Of a DNA stretch of 24,427 nt, positions 1-7,566 are shown piece after piece (the first letter of the stretch is position 1; every line of letters starts with the position of its first letter). Source of the DNA: JADHOX01 sp038120515. Lineage in GTDB: Bacteria; Pseudomonadota; Alphaproteobacteria; Rickettsiales; JABIRX01. The translations under genes and the position numbers were made by a program. The notes beneath the pieces were generated by a model, which saw nothing but the letters and a program-made list of their open reading frames with translations, had not been told where the DNA came from and did no database searches. Where the stretch lies: assembly GCA_038120515.1 (NCBI GenBank), contig JAYOLW010000023.1, positions 1 to 24,427 on the forward strand, written 5' to 3'.

Positions 1-713
1 CAAATACCGCAATTCATCATTCCTTTTAAAAGTGGAGCTTGGCTAATTCTGCTATTTGGAGTTTGTATTTTGGGGGTTTTATTTGTCAGTAAATCCTGGG
101 CTTTTTTCCAAGTTTCATCATCAATTATTGCTTTGTGAAGGCCATCATAAATATTACCCTTGTGGTTAATTTTGCCGATATAAAGCTCGTTGGTTAAAAT
201 TCTTCTGACACTGGATTTATTGAATCTCTGGCCTTTATGGATTTTACCACTACTTGCGATCCAAGTTTTGGTTTTAAAGCCAAGGTTGTTTAATTCTCTA
301 AAAGTATCGGTGACAGAGGTTGTCTCAATAAAGGTTTTAAATAAAATTCTAATAATTTTAGCTTCATCTTCATTAATGATTAGCCTTCTATCTTTGAGAT
401 CATAGCCTATTGGAATATATCCACCCATCCACATACCTTTTTTGCATGAGGCATCAAATTTATCCCTTATTCGCTCACCTGTTAATTCTCTCTCATATTG
501 AGCGAAAGAAAGCAGGAAATTTAACATTAACCGCCCCATAGAATTGGCTGTATTGAAACTTTGAGTGACTGCCACAAAGCTAACATTATGCTCATCTAGA
601 ATTTTGATAATTTCAGAAAAATCAGCAAGTGATCTGGTTAACCTGTCGATTTTGTAAACAACAATGCAGTCAATCTTTCCTGCCTTAATATCATTGAATA
701 ATCTTTTTAATGC
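1..713 (-). CDS. Serine recombinase, broken by window edge and scaffold gap
   Basis: Reading the minus strand from 713 to 1 gives 237 codons with no stop and no beginning or end. Visible in order are part of the resolvase catalytic core (VVYKIDRLTRS, then NVSFVAVTQSFNTANSMGR and FAQYERELTGERIRDKF), a recombinase domain (PIGYDLKDRRLIINEDEA, then a helical region and RRILTNELYIGKINHKG), and the beginning of a zinc-ribbon at the window edge (LLKGMMNCGI). This order is that of large serine recombinases, which integrate, excise or invert mobile DNA through a serine-DNA intermediate. The N-terminal piece with the nucleophilic serine would lie at or beyond the N gap and is not seen, so I cannot say whether the gene is intact. 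It sits downstream of a restriction-modification operon on the same strand, consistent with mobile or prophage-derived DNA. The family is clear; the specific element is not. Confidence 0.88.
562..589 (+). repeat. 28-base direct repeat, copy 1 (inside recombinase)
   Basis: Begins TGAGTGACTGCCACAAAGCT and is identical over 28 bases to 724-751; it diverges at the next base. On the minus strand it encodes the conserved recombinase segment NVSFVAVT. Copy 2 abuts the scaffold gap, so this is more likely an assembly signature of a multicopy recombinase than a functional repeat. Confidence 0.9.
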
Positions 714-723
714 NNNNNNNNNN
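714..723. other. Assembly gap of ten Ns
   Basis: Ten Ns separate the recombinase fragment from the partial gene at 724-1022. The first 28 bases after the gap (724-751) are identical to 562-589 inside the recombinase, which suggests that the right-hand contig ended in a repeated recombinase sequence. The order and true distance across this point should not be trusted. Confidence 0.95.
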
Positions 724-751
724 TGAGTGACTGCCACAAAGCTAACATTAT
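724..751 (+). repeat. 28-base direct repeat, copy 2 (at scaffold gap)
   Basis: Exact copy of 562-589, positioned directly against the Ns. On the minus strand it continues the open frame of the 1022-start gene into the recombinase peptide NVSFVAVT. Either a recombinase lies fused into, or next to, that gene, or a contig end was joined through a repeat. Confidence 0.9.
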
Positions 752-1022
752 ATTCTGGGAATTTCACTCTTCTTCTGGCTTCTCGCCAAGGCTTATCGTT
801 TTCTTGTTGTGATATTTTAACTAGATTTAGTAGGGTAATAAAGAACTCATCAAATGTCTTAGATGCATTTCTGATTACTTTATTTGAGCTTTTTTTGAGT
901 AAAAGATGATCAACAAATACTTTGGTGTCAAAATTTAGTATGGGGTCGAAAACACCTAATTCTTTGAGCTTAGCTTTGTCTATATTGAAGTGATCTGAAA
1001 AATATTGAGGTTGGTTATTCAT
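724..1022 (-). CDS. Unrecognised third gene of the restriction operon, partial
   Basis: Starts with ATG at 1022, 25 bases after the endonuclease stop, and runs open for 99 codons into the gap. The protein begins MNNQPQYFSDHFNIDKAKLK, then LGVFDPILNFDTKVFVDHLL, a basic/helical stretch and KPWREARRRVKFPEY. I do not recognise the family. From residue 91-92 the sequence switches to a recombinase peptide (NVSFVAVT), so only about 90 residues belong to this gene. The missing part could be on another contig, or the gene could be truly interrupted by a recombinase. Position suggests an accessory component of the restriction-modification cassette or a neighbouring defence gene, but this is inference from context only. 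Confidence 0.6.
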
Positions 1023-1047
1023 TACATCTTTACTATTTAGCTCTATA

Positions 1048-2133
1048 TCATTTGATAAACCTTATTTGTAGGTTTAAATTGAATAAAACTTCGTCCCCTT
1101 CTTGATATAAAAACCCATATCCATGCCTACTGGTGCTTGCACTTTCTAACTTTGTATTTTCATATAAATACGATAAAAACTCATCTCTATTATAAAGATG
1201 GTAGCATATTACAACTCCGTCATTTCTTACTACTATATATCCTCCATGAGCCTTTGTGAAGCCATCCCATATTTTACTTGGAACCATTCCTAAAGCTATA
1301 GAGTGAAGAAAGTTTTTTATTTTAAATTCATAGTCCGAATAAGATAATCCATACTTTTCTTTAAGACGCTGATTTGAACTTAGATTTTTTACTAAATCAT
1401 CTACTTTATTTACTTTGGAAGAAAAAAAGTCCAAAACCATTTGAGCAACAAATTCAGGAAAAACCGTATCGATTTTCTTTAGGTTTGATGCAAATTCTTT
1501 CTTAGCTAAAGTTTTAAATTCAATTTTTCCGCCATTATCAACTATTGATCTTATTCTATCCTGAACCTTTGATCTTGTTTCAATAGAGTTTATTTGATTT
1601 ATAAGGGTGGGATTTAAACCATTAACTTTATAAACAAAATTAGTTGTTTTACCTGCGTTAAGAAGTGTTGAAGCTCCGCCAACAACTGATTTTACAGAAA
1701 ATCCAAGCGGAGTGACTGTGTCAGAAATTCTATCATAAATTTCAGCTTCTATATCTGCTTTTGAGGTGTTATCAGCTTTAATAGTTGTGCAAAGTAGCTC
1801 TTTTAGAATATTCTGAGCGTCATCAATCTCAAAAGTAGTTTGTTTTTCCGACTTTATCCTTTCAAAGATTCTGATAGTTTTAGTAGAAATATTATTGGTC
1901 TTAACCTCCTTTAATATACTACCTTCCTTATCAAGAATTAATATTTCCTTACTTGTTAAATCAAATATTTTTGGCTCTTGTCCTTTTTCATCTTTAAAAA
2001 CCTTCTGAAACACAAAAAATTTGTCTGGTATTACATTTAAATTCTTATCAGCAGCAGAAAGTTTTTTATCACTTAATATTTTGAGGAAGGCATAAAACTC
2101 ACTCCATTCTCCTTTGTTAAATTTTGTTCCCAT
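1048..2133 (-). CDS. HpaII-family type II restriction endonuclease
   Basis: A 361-residue protein, near the length I recall for HpaII (about 358). The N-terminus NKGEWSEFYAFLKILSDKKL followed by SAAD closely resembles the conserved opening of HpaII endonuclease (KGEWSE..., LLK-L-D, AAD). Inside are VVGGASTLLNAGKTTNFVYK near residues 150-170 and a C-terminal block GGYIVVRNDGVVICYHLYNR. The enzyme would cut unmethylated CCGG, acting with the adjacent methyltransferase as a restriction-modification system; the CCGG specificity is inferred from the family and is not readable here. The start lies two bases after the methyltransferase stop, so the two are almost certainly co-transcribed with the methyltransferase first, an order that lets protection appear before cutting. 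No frameshift is seen, so it may be active. Confidence 0.85.
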   Translation of the reverse strand: MGTKFNKGEWSEFYAFLKILSDKKLSAADKNLNVIPDKFFVFQKVFKDEKGQEPKIFDLTSKEILILDKEGSILKEVKTNNISTKTIRIFERIKSEKQTTFEIDDAQNILKELLCTTIKADNTSKADIEAEIYDRISDTVTPLGFSVKSVVGGASTLLNAGKTTNFVYKVNGLNPTLINQINSIETRSKVQDRIRSIVDNGGKIEFKTLAKKEFASNLKKIDTVFPEFVAQMVLDFFSSKVNKVDDLVKNLSSNQRLKEKYGLSYSDYEFKIKNFLHSIALGMVPSKIWDGFTKAHGGYIVVRNDGVVICYHLYNRDEFLSYLYENTKLESASTSRHGYGFLYQEGDEVLFNLNLQIRFIK

Positions 2134-2135
2134 TT

Positions 2136-3095
2136 TTAACCAACCGCTTGTAGTTTAATGGCAAACGCTTCGTCATTTTGCCTCGTTATTTTTTGATGAT
2201 GAAAGTTAGAAAGTTCAATGTAATCTATCATGCTTTGAGCTACTGATTGAATAGCTGATATTGCAACTGAATTTCCTAGTTGTTTCATGGCTTGAACTTC
2301 TGATACAGGGAAATTAAAGCTACTTGGGAATCCTTGCATTAATTTGCCCTCTTTCGATGTAATTCTTTTTATTTCTCCATCTACTCTGTAAAACTCCCAA
2401 TTTCGCCTATCATCTATCTTGCTCCCTCTACCTCCAACTCTTAAGGTAAAACCTATTTCTTTATCACATTCACCATTAAAAATATCCGACATTGAGTATT
2501 TTAATTTCTTTTTTTCTGGGAAAGTAAAATTACTAATACTGGTTTTTTCATCTCTAAATCCCACCATAAATAATCTTGGTCTATGTTGGGGTAATCCGTA
2601 ATCAGAAGCTCTTACTATTTTATGATGAAAAGAATAACCTAAGTTTTCTAGGGTTTCTTTAATTACAAAAAATGTCTTTCCATCATCATGTTTTTCTAAA
2701 TTCCTTACATTCTCAAGAAAGAATGCTTTTGGCTTCTTTTTTTCTATTATCTTTGCAATTTCAAAGAACATATTCCCTCTGTTGTCCTTTTTATCTGCAA
2801 AACCATTTTTATAACCAATTTGTGAGAATGGCTGACAAGGAAAGCCTGCGCATAAAATATTAAAATCTGGTATTTGATTTGGTTCTACCTCTTGTATATC
2901 TCCAGCAAACATATTATTGGCAAATAGTTTAGGAGATAAGTTTGACATATTTTCTTGATAAGTAAGTCTAGCAAATTTATCTATCTCAGAAGCAAAAACA
3001 CACTCGCACCCTAGATTGTGAAAGGCTATATGAAAACCTCCAATTCCAGCAAATAAATCAATAAATTTTAGATTGTGTGTCATGTTTAGCTTCAT
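2136..3095 (-). CDS. DNA (cytosine-5) methyltransferase, HpaII-type partner
   Basis: A 319-residue C5 methyltransferase with its ordered motifs: motif I FIDLFAGIGGF (residues about 11-21, AdoMet binding), motif IV GFPCQPFSQIG with the catalytic cysteine at residue 87, motif VI FFLENVRNL, motif VIII GLPQHRPRLFMVGF, a target-recognition region before RRITSKEGKLMQGFP-type motif IX, and motif X KQLGNSVAISAI near the C-terminus. It adds a methyl group to C5 of cytosine in the target site, protecting the host from the downstream HpaII-like endonuclease. The predicted target is CCGG by association. ATG at 3095 is used; a second ATG four codons on is possible. The gene leads the operon and is divergent from the small plus-strand gene at 3306, leaving a 210-base regulatory space. 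Confidence 0.93.
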   Translation of the reverse strand: MKLNMTHNLKFIDLFAGIGGFHIAFHNLGCECVFASEIDKFARLTYQENMSNLSPKLFANNMFAGDIQEVEPNQIPDFNILCAGFPCQPFSQIGYKNGFADKKDNRGNMFFEIAKIIEKKKPKAFFLENVRNLEKHDDGKTFFVIKETLENLGYSFHHKIVRASDYGLPQHRPRLFMVGFRDEKTSISNFTFPEKKKLKYSMSDIFNGECDKEIGFTLRVGGRGSKIDDRRNWEFYRVDGEIKRITSKEGKLMQGFPSSFNFPVSEVQAMKQLGNSVAISAIQSVAQSMIDYIELSNFHHQKITRQNDEAFAIKLQAVG

Positions 3096-3305
3096 TACTT
3101 TTTTATCTTAAAATCCTGAGATAATATTAAATCATTAAACCATATTTTTCATCACTTTTGTTTAGAAATGTCAAAACCACATGATTTGATAATGATTCTT
3201 TGATTTCTTGTACAAATACTTTAACTTTGTTTCCCGTAAGAAATAATTTCAAAAAATATTATGCTCTATGAAATAAAACTTTTTTAGAAAACCTTTAATA
3301 AAGTT
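3096..3305. promoter_or_regulatory. Divergent spacer between methyltransferase and small membrane gene
   Basis: This 210-base AT-rich spacer must hold the promoter of the restriction operon and, if real, of the plus-strand gene at 3306. On the minus strand a TTGACA (plus 3167-3172, written TGTCAA) lies about 72 bases before the methyltransferase start and could be a -35 box, but I see no convincing -10 at the right spacing. No controller-protein box was recognised. Confidence 0.3.
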
Positions 3306-3566
3306 ATGTGGTACATAACTATGTTAATAGGTAGCTCTTGGTTACTATTATTTCTTATTGGAACAATAAAGCTCAAAGGTCAATTTTGGCTTTTATTTCA
3401 TCCATTCTCTTGGCTTGCTCTTTCTAAATGGTTAGAAAATCATATTATTCTTGAGAAAATACTAACAGGCTTATGGATCATCTCTATTCCTTGCTATATA
3501 TGGCTAATAGTTAATGGGATTAGAGCAAAAAGGGCAAGAAAGAAGGCTAGCCAAAACAATACCTAG
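3306..3566 (+). CDS. Small two-span membrane protein, unknown
   Basis: An 86-residue hydrophobic protein: a first membrane segment near residues 5-20 (MLIGSSWLLLFLIGTI), an aromatic stretch QFWLLFHPFSWLALSKWL, a second segment near 52-70 (TGLWIISIPCYIWLIVNGI) and a strongly basic tail (RAKRARKKAS). The charge pattern is what a real inner-membrane protein with a cytoplasmic C-terminus would show. I do not recognise the family. There is no clear Shine-Dalgarno sequence before ATG 3306, and ATG at 3321 is an alternative start. Downstream lies a long non-coding stretch, so it appears to stand alone. Confidence 0.5.
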   Translation: MWYITMLIGSSWLLLFLIGTIKLKGQFWLLFHPFSWLALSKWLENHIILEKILTGLWIISIPCYIWLIVNGIRAKRARKKASQNNT

Positions 3567-4146
3567 GTTGCTGTAAAGTTAGCTTTATTTCGTCAATATG
3601 TGTTCTAAATTTGTCCAATATGGGGAGCCACATCGGTAGCGCCCTTTTGCAAACTTTCTCCACTTACAATTTTCTGTCCCCCCTGAAACCAGTGTTTTCA
3701 ACGCTTCTTAAAATTACATACCACTTGTTTTGGAGATTTTAGCCAAGTGGGTAGTTGGCTAAATTGATGCTAAAAAATTACAAAACAGAGAATTTTTTAC
3801 CTGATTTTCTTAGAAAAACCTTTCCAAAGCCTTTATTTTACTGAATTTGCCGAAGCCAAGTGGTAATGGAGATTTGGAGAGAGAACTTATAAAGCCTTTA
3901 TTTATCTATATTCAAACATCTAAACCACTTCTATTTTTTACGATTTTTTAGCAAATTAAAGTAGATAAATTTAAAATACCTTCGGCAACTCTATTTAATA
4001 CTGGATTTGTGAGTTTTTTATCGAACTTTTTCGGCCACCTAGCGTTTTGCCGTTTCAAAATTGATCTACAAATACATTGTTTATTTTAAATTTTAATTAT
4101 AAATCAAATTGCCTATATTAAAGTAACCTTAAATTTACTATTACCT
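3567..4146. other. 580-base stretch without a recognisable gene
   Basis: No open frame of useful size or known RNA was found. The stretch contains a strong hairpin (3738-3763), a 13-base direct repeat (AAAGCCTTTATTT at 3826-3838 and 3891-3903), a nine-base inverted repeat TTGCCGAAG/CTTCGGCAA (3847-3855 and 3980-3988), and two G+C-richer patches (about 3628-3655 and 4028-4055) that share a loose GCCAC...TAGCG...TTTTGC pattern. It could be a decayed gene, a remnant of a mobile element or a structured RNA; I cannot decide. Confidence 0.5.
3738..3763 (+). repeat. Perfect 9-bp hairpin
   Basis: TTTAGCCAA (3738-3746) and TTGGCTAAA (3755-3763) are exact reverse complements around an 8-base loop. There is no T-run after either side, so it is not a standard intrinsic terminator. 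It may be an operator, an attachment site or part of a structured RNA. Confidence 0.7.
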
Positions 4147-5124
4147 ATGGAAATATACACATTATTACTATCTATTGTCATTCTAATTGGAATTATTGGC
4201 ATTCTATTTTTATCAGGAGTTTTATTTATTGTAGAGCAACAAACCGTATCTATAATAGAAAGATTTGGTAAATTTATTGGCCTTGCAAAACCGGGTTTAA
4301 ATATCAAACTTCCACACCCAATTAGTGTAGTAGCTCAAAAAGCAAGTCTTAGGATCACTCAATCAGATCATGAATTGGGAATAAAAACTAAAGATAATGC
4401 TTTTATTAAGTTACCAGTAATAACTCAATTAAAAGTAATTGAAGATAAGGTTGTGGAATCTTTTTATAAATTGGACGATCCAATTAATCAGATAAATTCT
4501 TTTATTTTAAATATTATTAGATCAAAAGCAGCAACCTTAGATTTAGAAGATATATACACTAAAAAGGATGAAATTGCTCAATATGTCACCGAATCTTTAC
4601 ATAGCAAAATAGAAGAATATGGCTATGAAATAATTGATATTTTAGTTGATGAACCAGAGCCATCTCCAGAAGTTAAAGAAGCTTATAATAATGTAATTGC
4701 TTCCCAAAGAGAACTTGATGCCTCAAGAAATCAGGCAGAAGCTAAAAAAATATTACTTGTTGGTGAAGCAGAAGCAGAGGCTAGAAGTCTTGAACTAAAA
4801 GCAGAATCGTATGCTGTGCAACGAAAAGTGATTAGCAAGGGTCTTTCTGAAGCTTTAGATCAACTTAAAACTAAAGATATTGATCCTCATTATGTCCTTG
4901 AATTTATAGCGGGAATTGATTACAGAGATGCTTTGAGGGATGTAGCTAAATCAGACTCAAATACCCTTATTTTTTCAAATAATCCTAAGGATGATTTACA
5001 AAAACTTTTACCAAGTTTATTGAATAGTAATGTAAGCAATAAAGATAATGATCTAATTACGGATAAATTAGACAAAGGTAGCAGTGCAGATAGCGTTGAA
5101 AAAGATAATCCGTGGGAACAATAA
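4147..5124 (+). CDS. SPFH/stomatin-like membrane-anchored protein
   Basis: A 325-residue SPFH (band 7) protein. One N-terminal membrane segment (about residues 4-27) is followed by the typical entry VEQQTVSIIERFGKF, then AKPGLNIKLPHP, the SPFH domain to about residue 190, and an Ala/Glu-rich coiled-coil region (ASRNQAEAKKILLVGEAEAE). The C-terminal 60 residues are polar and end KDNPWEQ. Such proteins oligomerise on membranes to form microdomains and often scaffold proteases or transporters. No NfeD-type partner is next to it; the following gene is a small DUF3592-like membrane protein on the same strand, perhaps co-transcribed. The length and domain layout are normal for stomatin/HIR-like members. 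The exact subfamily is uncertain. Confidence 0.88.
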   Translation: MEIYTLLLSIVILIGIIGILFLSGVLFIVEQQTVSIIERFGKFIGLAKPGLNIKLPHPISVVAQKASLRITQSDHELGIKTKDNAFIKLPVITQLKVIEDKVVESFYKLDDPINQINSFILNIIRSKAATLDLEDIYTKKDEIAQYVTESLHSKIEEYGYEIIDILVDEPEPSPEVKEAYNNVIASQRELDASRNQAEAKKILLVGEAEAEARSLELKAESYAVQRKVISKGLSEALDQLKTKDIDPHYVLEFIAGIDYRDALRDVAKSDSNTLIFSNNPKDDLQKLLPSLLNSNVSNKDNDLITDKLDKGSSADSVEKDNPWEQ

Positions 5125-5141
5125 TTTAATTTATATTTAAA

Positions 5142-5562
5142 ATGACTGACATTTCTCAAGAATTTTTCTATTTTTATAGTTCTAATAATAATCGTAGTTT
5201 TTGTAGACATTATTTTTGGTGCCTGGCAATTAAAAAAAGTGAAGAAATTCATTAGGAACTCCCTGAAAGCAAGAGCTGTGGTAACTGATTATGATTTTAT
5301 AAGAGATGGAAAAAATAGCTGTCATGAGGTTGCTTTTGAATTTAAAAATAACAAAGGCGAAACCTTTCTTTCAAAGAGTCGTGCTATGAAGAAATATAAA
5401 AAGAATGATAGAATTGAAATTCTTTATTCAAAATCAGACCCAAACGATAATAAGATAAATAGCTTCCAAGTTTTGTATTTACTACCTTTCATGCTAATTG
5501 CAGTAACGCCTATGGTTATGATTGGATTAGTTGTATTTTTATATTTAAATGGTGGTTTTTAG
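5142..5562 (+). pseudogene. DUF3592-like membrane protein with an apparent one-base frameshift near its start
   Basis: The intact frame can only start at GTG 5239 (107 residues), but the same frame is open back to 5146 and encodes a clear membrane segment (SIFIVLIIIVVFVDIIFGAW) with no ATG, GTG or TTG before it. ATG 5142 lies one base out of frame. Removing one T from the run 5163-5167 would give MTDISQEFSIFIVLIIIVVF joined to the rest, about 139 residues with a membrane span at each end and the soluble domain (RAVVTDYDFIRDGKNSCHEV, then YSKSDPNDNKINSFQVLYLL) between. This two-span layout is usual for DUF3592 proteins. So either a sequencing error or a real frameshift is present in a homopolymer. 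Function is unknown; it follows the SPFH gene by 17 bases. Confidence 0.65.
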
Positions 5563-6124
5563 AGGGATTGTTTTTTAGATAATAACACTCCTAAATAATG
5601 ATCCATACACGGTTAATTATCATAAAATAGCACCAGTAAATTTTTCGTAAAAAGTAATTACCGCTCGTTCGGCCTTCAAATCTCTAAATAGGAAGCCAAC
5701 TGGTAAAACCTTATTTTATAAAGGGTGAGAAGGCGTAGAGAAAAGTTAGAGAAAGACACATCCGCTGAGCCATTTTTCAAAAAGCTCATCTTTATGATGG
5801 GCTTTTTTAATATTATCCTTTGATAGATTAGAATTTCCGCAGAAAGTTTGAAAAATAATGGTAGAAATAGCAAAGCTGTTTCTGAGTAATTTAGACCAAA
5901 TTCGCCCCGTTAGATGCAAAGAAATACTTTAGCGTTGCTGCAGTCAATCTTTCCCAGGAAATCAATATAAACCGAATTTTAAAAAGGGTTTTTAAATTCA
6001 AAATTCTTGAATATTGAAATATATTGATCTTAGGCACCTTTGGAAAAATCATATGAAGAATGAAAGGTCAAAAGAACATATTAATTAAAACCAGATTGCT
6101 AATTTTGGTAAATATGAATTGTTA
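5563..6124. other. 560-base intergenic stretch, possible small RNA
   Basis: There is no credible protein gene: the 65-codon minus frame here has no coding character and overlaps the terminator. The stretch ends the SPFH/DUF3592 unit and faces the end of the convergent DUF2157-like gene. A good plus-strand terminator lies at 5782-5808, more than 200 bases beyond the last stop codon, so the bases before it may be a long 3' tail or a separate small RNA. At 5939-5954 sixteen bases match the recombinase coding sequence at 665-680. Nothing else was recognised. Confidence 0.45.
5782..5808 (+). terminator. Rho-independent terminator
   Basis: AAGCTCATC (5782-5790), loop TTTAT, then GATGGGCTT (5796-5804) pair over nine positions with one G-T wobble, followed directly by a T-run. 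This is a standard intrinsic terminator on the plus strand. It would end either the SPFH/DUF3592 transcript or an unannotated small RNA. Confidence 0.75.
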
Positions 6125-7159
6125 TTAAACTCTTTCCTCAGGTCTCCATTTCAGCAAAAACTTCGGAAAACAACCTTCTATATAGGTTTCTATTTGTTGT
6201 TTATTTTTCTGATATTTAAGTCCCAAGCCTATTATAAATATTCCAAACAAAGCAAGAATAACTGGAAATGTATAAGAATATTTAAAGATTTCCCAAGATA
6301 AATGTCCTAGATATCCTATGACTCCAATTACTCCGAATATCGCAAATACTTTTCGCCTTAAATAAACAGAGCAAATAATAAGTCCAATGTTTAAAACGCA
6401 ATAAAAAAACTTACCTAACTCATTGCTGCTACCCAAAAGAGAAAGCCCTCCCCAAAATGTTATCATTCCAAACAAATACCCCCAAAAAGCAAAATCTACT
6501 TCTGTGTATTTTTTATTAGCCCAAAAAGAAATCATTAATGTCAATATTCCAAAAACACATGAAACTATTTTTGCTTCATAAGCATTGTATTGATCTTTAC
6601 CAAATATCAAAGGCGTCAAATCCATCGATAGATACCATGCACTAAGTGCTAATGGGAATGCAATAAATGCAAATTTATAATATCTAAGGGTAATCAAGGC
6701 TGCAATGATTGTTCCGATTTCTAAATATACCCATTGCTCTCTAATGAAGAAATGATAATCACTATAACTTGTTGATAAATTCGAAGACCAAACGCCTATA
6801 TACTTTTGGAAACCATATATGAATAAAGGGGTCAAGCCAACTGCTGCAGTTAATAATAAACCTGCAGGAATCTTTGAATCCTTCTTTTTCCATAAAATAT
6901 TGCCAGCTCTATAATAGGAAGCGGCAAAAAATAATGATAACAGCATTATATGCATTCCACTCGTCCAAACTTGAGTCATAAACCATGACATAGATGCTAA
7001 AATCAAAATACCGCCAAAATAATAGAGCACATGCAATCCCTGAAATTTAGCCTGATCAGGTCTTAATGATTCAAAATGATTCCAAAGCTTATCAACTTGA
7101 TCAGCTCTAAGTATTTTCTTTTCAACAGCTGATAATAGGTCAGATTTAACTATTTGCAT
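6125..7159 (-). CDS. DUF2157-like polytopic membrane protein
   Basis: A 344-residue protein with a soluble N-terminus of about 45 residues (MQIVKSDLLSAVEKKILRAD, then QVDKLWNHFE) followed by about nine or ten hydrophobic segments and a basic tail (KWRPEERV). The short N-terminal helical domain containing 'ILRADQVDKLW' followed by many spans is the plan of DUF2157-type membrane proteins, whose function is unknown. The bounds are clear: ATG 7159 to stop 6125, with no better start. It lies alone on the minus strand between 400- to 560-base non-coding spaces. I assign the family with moderate confidence and make no functional claim beyond an integral membrane location. Confidence 0.7.
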   Translation of the reverse strand: MQIVKSDLLSAVEKKILRADQVDKLWNHFESLRPDQAKFQGLHVLYYFGGILILASMSWFMTQVWTSGMHIMLLSLFFAASYYRAGNILWKKKDSKIPAGLLLTAAVGLTPLFIYGFQKYIGVWSSNLSTSYSDYHFFIREQWVYLEIGTIIAALITLRYYKFAFIAFPLALSAWYLSMDLTPLIFGKDQYNAYEAKIVSCVFGILTLMISFWANKKYTEVDFAFWGYLFGMITFWGGLSLLGSSNELGKFFYCVLNIGLIICSVYLRRKVFAIFGVIGVIGYLGHLSWEIFKYSYTFPVILALFGIFIIGLGLKYQKNKQQIETYIEGCFPKFLLKWRPEERV

Positions 7160-7566
7160 TATAGGGCTCTATTTAAGTTTTATACTTTTTTATTCTTAAC
7201 ATATAACTTTTTATTACAAAGTGTTTATTTTAGCTAGTGCATTTTATATTTACTAACATCTTTACAACATATTTGGTCGAACTAGGCAATTTTCAGAGTA
7301 TTGTATAATCTTGATATAAAACCCGACTTTTCTGATAATAATAAGTTAAAATAAGCTCAAAATAGCAGTAAGCCATTTCATATCTTTTTAACTCATTAAA
7401 AACTGGTATTTCCGCCAATTCATATAATCATCCAGGCCTAACATTAGATATTATTTCTTTCTAATACAAAGCAACATATTCCCTGCTCTGCTATTTAAAA
7501 ACAAACAGCTAGTCCTTGCATTGTCATTAAAATTTATTTTAGCTTATGCAGGTTAAGATGATGCTA
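7160..7566. other. 407-base intergenic stretch, nothing recognised
   Basis: AT-rich spacer between two minus-strand genes. It must hold the end of the beta-helix transcript and the promoter of the DUF2157-like gene, but I found no convincing promoter boxes, terminator with a T-run, repeat or RNA. Confidence 0.5.

Noticed and set aside
4920..5252. A 110-codon minus-strand frame opposite the SPFH gene end
   Set aside because: Antisense shadow; the SPFH and DUF3592-like reading is much better supported.
5676..5873. A 65-codon minus-strand frame
   Set aside because: It crosses the intrinsic terminator, has no recognisable domain or ribosome-binding site and reads like low-complexity spacer translation.
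5939..5954. Sixteen-base match to recombinase coding sequence at 665-680 (TGCAGTCAATCTTTCC)
   Set aside because: The match does not extend as a reading frame and a 16-mer shared by two AT-rich stretches in 24 kb is near what chance allows. Not enough for a recombinase relic.
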